34,427 nt of DNA from a virus: IMG/VR virus record IMGVR_UViG_3300005828_000057, positions 1-34,427 of that record; one strand, given 5' to 3'. The position numbers and the translations under genes were made by a program. Within the stretch, counting starts at the first letter, position 1. Each line of letters begins with the position of its first letter. The notes beneath the pieces are model-generated. The model did not search any database. It saw nothing but the letters and a program-made list of their open reading frames with translations, and was not told where the DNA came from. Positions 29,822-34,427 of this stretch are shown piece after piece.

Positions 29822-30985
29822 CTAACGTCTCAAAAGATTGCGCTTTTGATCGGCGGCTTGAACCCGTTGTTTACGCCAATCCAAGTATTCGTCCTCGGAA
29901 TTGAAATAATTGTTCTCCCCTTCGGCGTTCCCGTTGGACGGTTTTTGCGTCTCGGGAGGTTGCCCTAATGGAGAACCTTGCGGCAAATGGCCCGATTTGA
30001 GTCGGGTTACATCGTACCTACGGATTGCCTTTGCAACGTCGTCACCGAGCATCGTCACCAATTGTTGCCCCGACGTCAAGATTGCACTTGTGTTGCCCTC
30101 TTTATGAGCCGAGAGAATTGAATTGGCGAGTCCTCCGGTGAAGGACGCTACATTTGTCATCATATCATCTCTTACGTAATCCGCTAATGACGAAGCGTCC
30201 GGAGTGACGCCGCGCCGTATTTGCTTTTGCATGAGCGAAGCGACTTGAGCAACCATTGCCTCGTTTTTTGGAAGCCCCGACTTGTCGAGCGCCTCAATGA
30301 TTGTCTTTTGAAATTGATCTCGGTAATGCTCCGTTGCGGCCTCTTGTTTTTGTTGCTCGGCTTGGGCGGCTCGTTCGGTATCCGCTTTTTTGAGTCGGTC
30401 GATTTCCGATTGCGCTTCATGGAGCCTTCGCTCGCCTTCGGGCATTTGGTCTTTTTGGAGCAATCCATACAGCCAACTCTCGACATGCTCACGCACTTGA
30501 GAGGGGTCCGCTCCGGCTTCAAGGGCGGCGGAGATGAAATCCGTTTTGAGCTTGTCTTGAAGGTCTCGCATTTGTTGTTCGCGATCTTGAATACTTTGGA
30601 ACCGACCGTCGGCGTCCTTGCGGAGCTTCGCGGCCTCTTGCATTTTTTGAGTCGCGACGATTCCCATCTGGACAAGCTCTTGCTTTTTCTCTTGAGTGAG
30701 TTCGAGCTCCATTTCCCGACCGTGAACTTTGACTTTCATTTTCTCCATTGGCTTCGGAGCTTCGGGCTCTTCGGCTTTGAGCGGCTCGTCCGCAACAACC
30801 TCGCCCTTGACGGCGGGAGCTTCGGCACCGGCTTCGGGAGCCGGAGCCTTGGTCAACGGTTCGCCGTATTGTCCATACTTCGACGCTTCCTTTTGGGTAT
30901 TGGGCTGGAATTGTTCCGCTCCGGGGGCTACTTCATTTCCTACGTTGACGGGGGCGCTCTCGGCGCCTGATACGGCCTCGCTCAT
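29822..30985 (-). CDS. Scaffolding protein, 387 aa
   Basis: A 387-residue Glu/Lys/Gln-rich protein with a disordered Pro/Ala/Glu-rich start (residues 1-90), a long coiled coil (residues about 95-230) and a basic, Gln/Arg-rich end (LDWRKQRVQAADQKRNLLRR). The end is like the capsid-binding helix-turn-helix of podovirus scaffolds. Scaffolds direct prohead assembly and leave before packaging. The ATG at 30985 has GGAGG upstream at eight bases; a TTG at 31000 is too close to that site. It lies between portal and capsid genes, as expected. Confidence 0.8.
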   Translation of the reverse strand: MSEAVSGAESAPVNVGNEVAPGAEQFQPNTQKEASKYGQYGEPLTKAPAPEAGAEAPAVKGEVVADEPLKAEEPEAPKPMEKMKVKVHGREMELELTQEKKQELVQMGIVATQKMQEAAKLRKDADGRFQSIQDREQQMRDLQDKLKTDFISAALEAGADPSQVREHVESWLYGLLQKDQMPEGERRLHEAQSEIDRLKKADTERAAQAEQQKQEAATEHYRDQFQKTIIEALDKSGLPKNEAMVAQVASLMQKQIRRGVTPDASSLADYVRDDMMTNVASFTGGLANSILSAHKEGNTSAILTSGQQLVTMLGDDVAKAIRRYDVTRLKSGHLPQGSPLGQPPETQKPSNGNAEGENNYFNSEDEYLDWRKQRVQAADQKRNLLRR

Positions 30986-30986
30986 A

Positions 30987-33038
30987 CTATTGTCCTCCAA
31001 TTGTTGCTATTGAGTCCGGGGGTAATCCGCCGTCCTCCAAATTAAATTTTTCGCCCGACATTGGGTTTTGCGGCAAGTTGGGCAAGTTGAGTTCATTGGG
31101 TTGAGGAAGAGCTCGAAGGCCTCCCTTTGACGGCACGGAACCCCCTCCCGGAGTTCCGGGCACCGGCCCCGGTCCAATTTGGCCTTGCGGCGCAAGTGAG
31201 CCCGGAGGCGGCGGCGGAGGCGCAAGAGGTTCTTGTCCTAATATTTGGAGAGAGTTGGGATCGGATGTTTGGAGAGCGTAAATATGCTCTTGAATATGCT
31301 CGGTGACTCGTTGAATGAGACCGGCATCCTTGCGGGCTTCGGGATTGGATAGGACTTCCTTGTGCGCTTGAATATGTTTTGCGTGAGCGTCGGTCCAAAC
31401 AACCGGGACTTGCTCGCCTTCAACAAAAGCCTCGTTTTCCGCTCGCATGAGCAAGAGCTCGTTTTGCGGCCCTTCGATCATCGGTTCGAGCTTGCCGGTC
31501 TCAAGAACCTCAAGGTACTCGTCCGGGCGGGTAATGAGCCCCGCCTTGAGTAAGTCTTGAGCAATGACGGTGCGTCCGGAGACGGTTTTCGTAAGAGGGT
31601 TTGCTTGGTTGACGTAGACCCTTTGTAGCTTGTCTATTTTGTCCGACGAGTAGGTTCTTGCCATGTATTTGCGGGATTTCCCGGCAACAAAAGCAACGCG
31701 TTCGGTTTTCGCGAAGTCTTGCAATTGCATAATGATTTGAGTTCCAGTCTCTTCGATTGACTCCGTATAGGCTTGTTGCAAGCCGGAATTGAATTGAATA
31801 GCCATTGATTGCAAAAGAGCCATTGCGGCTCCGCTCAAGTCCTTACCTTGTAAATCTCCCCGAGCAACGGAATTCACTCCGGAGATCGTTTGCATTCGTT
31901 GGATCATAAAGTCCAAGAGCTTGAACGTCTCGGGGGCGACCTTGTTGAGAATGAGGGGCTCGGGCTTTTCGTCCGACTCAATGAGATTCATTCCTTGGGC
32001 GAGTTGTTGAAAATCAATATTTGAGGCCTTTTTGACCCAAATATTGTTGACGCCCGTTGAAGTGATATTCGTCACGGCCGCCGAGATGCACGAATCAATT
32101 ACGTCTTGGAGCGACAAAAGGTCATTTCCATTCGAGTACCCGAATGTGCTCAATATTTGCTCCGTTGGGCATACACGAATTGCGGGGAGCTCACGGAAGG
32201 GAAGGGGACCGTCGAATAGGGCAACGTCGTTTTCACAATACGAGAGCATTCTCCCTTGAGGCACGGCCGGAGTCCGAGCGTGCAAAAGCGTGAATCGGTC
32301 TATTTCGTCGGTTGTAAATTGGTCGGTTGGAGGAATGTCCCCAAAGCGGAAAATAGCATCTCTCGAATAGTCCCGTTGAATAGCAATAATGTCTTGTCGC
32401 TTTTCCGGGTATTGAGCGGCAAGGTCAAACTTGTTCACGTAATCATGGACGATAACCCAGTCACGGTTATTTGCATCGATTCGAGTGAAGTCCATAATGA
32501 CGTCAATCGGCGTACGAGCAACGGCTCGAATGTCGCCTTCCTTCACGGAGTCGAACGAATCGGGATCAACCGCAATGTCTTGGCCGACCGAAAAATCCCA
32601 CATTGGGAAGATCCAAGCCATGTCGAGGACGAGGGAAATTTCAAGGGCGTCCTTGATTACCTTCCCAATTTTCTTTTGCTTGAAATAGTGCTCAACAAGC
32701 GCGTTGCCGAGTACGGTTTGGGTTTGGGATCGGAAGTCTGAATTGACCGCGACGCAATCAACGGCGGGGCGTTCTCTTGCGGCGAGGTTGAGCAAATGTT
32801 GCAAAAGGTTGCGGTATTCGTTGCTCATGAGCATGGAGAGCTCGCCTTGTTCGCCTCCCGAAGTGACCCAACTTGAATTGTGTTGTCCCCGTTGGCCGTA
32901 ATAAGTGTCATAAGCAATTCGCCAACGAGCCAAGCGGCCCGAGGTCAACGTCCAATTATAATAGGCGTCGGTTTTGCGAACGCATTCAGCGCGAAGATCA
33001 ACCGTAGGTAATGCCGCAAAATATTTGTCGTTCCCCAT
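30987..33038 (-). CDS. Portal protein, 683 aa
   Basis: A 683-residue portal, which forms the dodecameric ring at the packaging vertex. The N-terminal wing (WRIAYDTYYGQRGQ, MSNEYRNLLQHLLNLAARERP), the middle (PIDVIMDFTRID, RELPAIRVCPTEQ) and the stem/crown part (SGVNSVARGDLQ, LSGAAMALLQSMAIQFNSGLQQAYTE) follow podovirus portals. The last 80 residues form a Pro/Gly-rich tail (PPPPPPGSLAP and following), not usual in the family and probably disordered. The ATG at 33038 follows TAAGGGGGCTTGA. Confidence 0.88.
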   Translation of the reverse strand: MGNDKYFAALPTVDLRAECVRKTDAYYNWTLTSGRLARWRIAYDTYYGQRGQHNSSWVTSGGEQGELSMLMSNEYRNLLQHLLNLAARERPAVDCVAVNSDFRSQTQTVLGNALVEHYFKQKKIGKVIKDALEISLVLDMAWIFPMWDFSVGQDIAVDPDSFDSVKEGDIRAVARTPIDVIMDFTRIDANNRDWVIVHDYVNKFDLAAQYPEKRQDIIAIQRDYSRDAIFRFGDIPPTDQFTTDEIDRFTLLHARTPAVPQGRMLSYCENDVALFDGPLPFRELPAIRVCPTEQILSTFGYSNGNDLLSLQDVIDSCISAAVTNITSTGVNNIWVKKASNIDFQQLAQGMNLIESDEKPEPLILNKVAPETFKLLDFMIQRMQTISGVNSVARGDLQGKDLSGAAMALLQSMAIQFNSGLQQAYTESIEETGTQIIMQLQDFAKTERVAFVAGKSRKYMARTYSSDKIDKLQRVYVNQANPLTKTVSGRTVIAQDLLKAGLITRPDEYLEVLETGKLEPMIEGPQNELLLMRAENEAFVEGEQVPVVWTDAHAKHIQAHKEVLSNPEARKDAGLIQRVTEHIQEHIYALQTSDPNSLQILGQEPLAPPPPPPGSLAPQGQIGPGPVPGTPGGGSVPSKGGLRALPQPNELNLPNLPQNPMSGEKFNLEDGGLPPDSIATIGGQ

Positions 33039-33048
33039 TCAAGCCCCC

Positions 33049-33324
33049 TTAAGTTCGAAAACCAAGTTTGAGTGCAAATCCTCCGACCTTGTCATTCACG
33101 GCCTTAAGTTGCCCCCCAAGATTCGTAATCGCATTACGCATTTCGTCAACGTCGTTCTTGGAAGCGGGAGGTTGAACTTTAGGTTCGAAAAACCAACGGC
33201 CCGCAAATAATGCGAGCCCGCCAATCAATTCTACCGCACTTATCCAACTTGGTTGAAGCCATGATTTCGCAAGTAGGACAACGACAACGCAAATCGTCAC
33301 GATTGCTTGAATGCCTATTTTCAT
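33049..33324 (-). CDS. Two-helix membrane protein, 91 aa, holin candidate
   Basis: A 91-residue protein with two transmembrane segments, residues about 4-22 (GIQAIVTICVVVVLLAKSW) and about 28-47 (SAVELIGGLALFAGRWFF). A polar, helical C-terminus follows (ASKNDVDEMRNAITNLGGQLKAVNDKV). Size, two hairpin helices and a charged tail fit class II holins or tail-associated membrane proteins. It lies between terminase and portal, not beside the endolysin, so the call is tentative. The ATG at 33324 overlaps the previous stop as ATGA. Confidence 0.6.
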   Translation of the reverse strand: MKIGIQAIVTICVVVVLLAKSWLQPSWISAVELIGGLALFAGRWFFEPKVQPPASKNDVDEMRNAITNLGGQLKAVNDKVGGFALKLGFRT

Positions 33325-33611
33325 TTTCCGTTTGCCCTTGGGTCAACGAGCTCCATTGCCCTTGAGAATGCGTATGCGACGAGGTTTGCGTCTCCAACGA
33401 ACTTCCTCTCCGCAACGACGCCGTCAACGATTCGTACCATTTCCGGACGATACCCTTTGTTGAGGGATCTCCCTTTGGTCACGTCGGCGACTCTTACGAA
33501 TATGTCACCCTCTCCATGATCGACCTCGTTGAAGGTCTCCGGGAATTGAACCGCCGCTTTGAGAGGCGGCGCTTTTTTGGTTGTTTTGGTTTTCTTTTTC
33601 AATGCACTCAT
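33321..33611 (-). CDS. Hypothetical protein, 96 aa
   Basis: A 96-residue protein with a Lys-rich start (MSALKKKTKTTKKAPP) and a folded part (GEGDIFVRVADVTKGRSLNKGYRPEMVRIVDGVVAERKFVGD, VAYAFSRAMELVDPRANGK). No family was recognised. It lies 30 bp after the large terminase stop and is coupled to the membrane protein by ATGA. The ATG at 33611 follows AAGGG. Confidence 0.6.
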   Translation of the reverse strand: MSALKKKTKTTKKAPPLKAAVQFPETFNEVDHGEGDIFVRVADVTKGRSLNKGYRPEMVRIVDGVVAERKFVGDANLVAYAFSRAMELVDPRANGK

Positions 33612-33641
33612 TTCGGCCCTTTCATTTTTTGAGGTTATATC

Positions 33642-34427
33642 TCAACGGCGCGGCTTTTTCACGCCGAACCCTTCACGAATTTTTTGCGCTGTGTTTTTTT
33701 CTTCCTCAACAAAAAACCGATCCTTGTTTGATTTACCGTATCGAGGCGGCACTGGGTTCTTATAATCGTTGACATTGCGAATCAAATACATGAGCGCCGC
33801 AAAAGCATCAAAATGCCCGTACGCTTTTGTTCGAGCGAAATCCGTTCGTTTGTCGTTCCATACTCCAAACCGGAGGCAACCGAGCAATTGTTTGCACTTT
33901 GGAGAGACTCGAAGCCTTCCGTCTCCAACCCAAACCCGAACCTTGTTGACCATTTCGTCAAGCGATCCCTTGTTCGTTGCTTGGAAGCGAATCTCATGGA
34001 GAATTCTTAAGTCGTTGATGAGCTTCAAATCAATATCGGAGACCCTTGTGATTGAGCGTTCGAGCTCTCTCGGGTCGTCTCCGTCAAAATTGAGTTCGAA
34101 ATTTACGCGTTCGAGCTCTTTGATGCCGTTGGCGACCGTGAGGGTCGTCATGTCCGGGCCGGAGACGGAAAACTCGTCATGTATAAAGAGACAAGCCCGG
34201 CGGAAATCATAATGCCCAACGAGGCATACAGTGAGATCGCGCACGCCAATATCGAGAGCGTCATATTTGAAATAGAAGCGGAAGTATTCATCGAGTTCAA
34301 TCTCCGTTTCGTATGAGTCATCCCATTCCCTCACAAGTGCAAAGTTCTCGTCAACGACGTCTTGCGCCAAATATTCCCGCTTCCAAGTCGTTGAGTTTTT
34401 GCCGCCAGCCTCTTTTTTGAAGAGCTC
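33642..34427 (-). CDS. terL: Terminase large subunit, C-terminal nuclease part (continues from position 1)
   Basis: This is the rest of the large terminase frame, starting with a TWKREYLAQDVVDENF segment that normally links ATPase and nuclease domains. The nuclease has RNase H-fold features: YDALDIGVRD with a first acidic residue, SDIDLKLIND in the middle, and GHFDAFAALMYLI with a last Asp, as in other large terminases. It cuts concatemeric DNA at the start and end of packaging. An internal ATG at 34370 is not the start; the frame is open to the window end and joins position 1 after the 8-bp overlap is removed. The gene ends with TGA at 33642. Confidence 0.92.
   Translation of the reverse strand, partial: ELFKKEAGGKNSTTWKREYLAQDVVDENFALVREWDDSYETEIELDEYFRFYFKYDALDIGVRDLTVCLVGHYDFRRACLFIHDEFSVSGPDMTTLTVANGIKELERVNFELNFDGDDPRELERSITRVSDIDLKLINDLRILHEIRFQATNKGSLDEMVNKVRVWVGDGRLRVSPKCKQLLGCLRFGVWNDKRTDFARTKAYGHFDAFAALMYLIRNVNDYKNPVPPRYGKSNKDRFFVEEEKNTAQKIREGFGVKKPRR
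34420..34427. repeat. 8-bp terminal direct repeat, right copy (map junction)
   Basis: AAGAGCTC, identical to positions 1-8. Removing one copy restores the large terminase reading frame; a simple head-to-tail join without overlap would shift it. Confidence 0.75.

Noticed and set aside
30221-30970. Rightward 249-codon ORF
   Set aside because: Antisense to the scaffold coiled coil; its Leu/Phe-rich composition is what Lys/Glu/Gln codons give on the other strand.
1-34427. Over-representation of GAGCTC
   Set aside because: The site is frequent, but it follows from common Glu-GAG and Leu-CTC codons and loss of CAGCTG-type contexts; no separate function is needed.
1-34427. Temperate lifestyle
   Set aside because: No integrase, excisionase, CI-like repressor or attachment-site repeat was found; the small regulator alone is not enough.

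Overview
The window reads as one complete podovirus-type bacteriophage genome, opened inside the large terminase gene. The first and last 8 bases are identical. If they are overlapped, the terminase reading frame continues from position 1 into 34419 without a break, giving a 485-residue protein and a circular map of about 34,419 bp. No integrase, repressor, plasmid partition gene, tRNA or CRISPR array was recognised. The host is Gram-negative: two proteins carry lipoprotein signal peptides and the endolysin is a soluble amidase. A secreted trypsin-fold lipoprotein and a Cys-rich secreted protein resemble the exoprotein style of predatory Bdellovibrionota, but host identity is a guess from content only.

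Layout. A leftward late transcription unit starts near 3850, runs through small genes and the small terminase (3797 to 684), crosses the map junction through the large terminase, and continues down to 13425. It holds, in order: terminase, two small genes, portal, scaffold, major capsid protein, a 1040-residue repeat fibre, tail adaptor and stabilisation proteins, four ejection-type proteins, amidase endolysin, a DUF1064-like nuclease, and a lysis-region group of small membrane and lipoproteins. A bidirectional terminator at 13409-13446 ends it. A second leftward block (12275 to 9319) encodes a virion-like protein, a triple LamG adhesin and a small secreted protein. A third leftward block (7425 to 6246) encodes a winged-helix replication protein and a putative helicase loader. 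A single leftward gene (6097 to 5162) encodes the lipoprotein serine protease.

Three short rightward clusters interrupt these blocks: 3910-5165 (four small genes, one secreted, one ribbon-helix-helix-like), 7654-9050 (ERF recombinase, CxxCxxCC protein, two small genes) and 12429-13380 (three small genes). Genes are packed with ATGA, TTGA, GTGA or TAATG overlaps. The genome has no polymerase or replicative helicase, so it must use host replication proteins loaded through the two replication genes, with ERF annealing aiding recombination.

Most unusual signals: near absence of the trinucleotide CTG/CAG on both strands, including non-coding DNA (none in 7681-8520 or 9051-9318); a 268-bp non-coding stretch with several perfect short stems at 9051-9318; two promoters lying face to face on the same 30 bp at 3861-3890; a phage-borne lipoprotein serine protease; a probable ATT start codon; and a GGGGG-type ribosome binding site in front of many virion genes.
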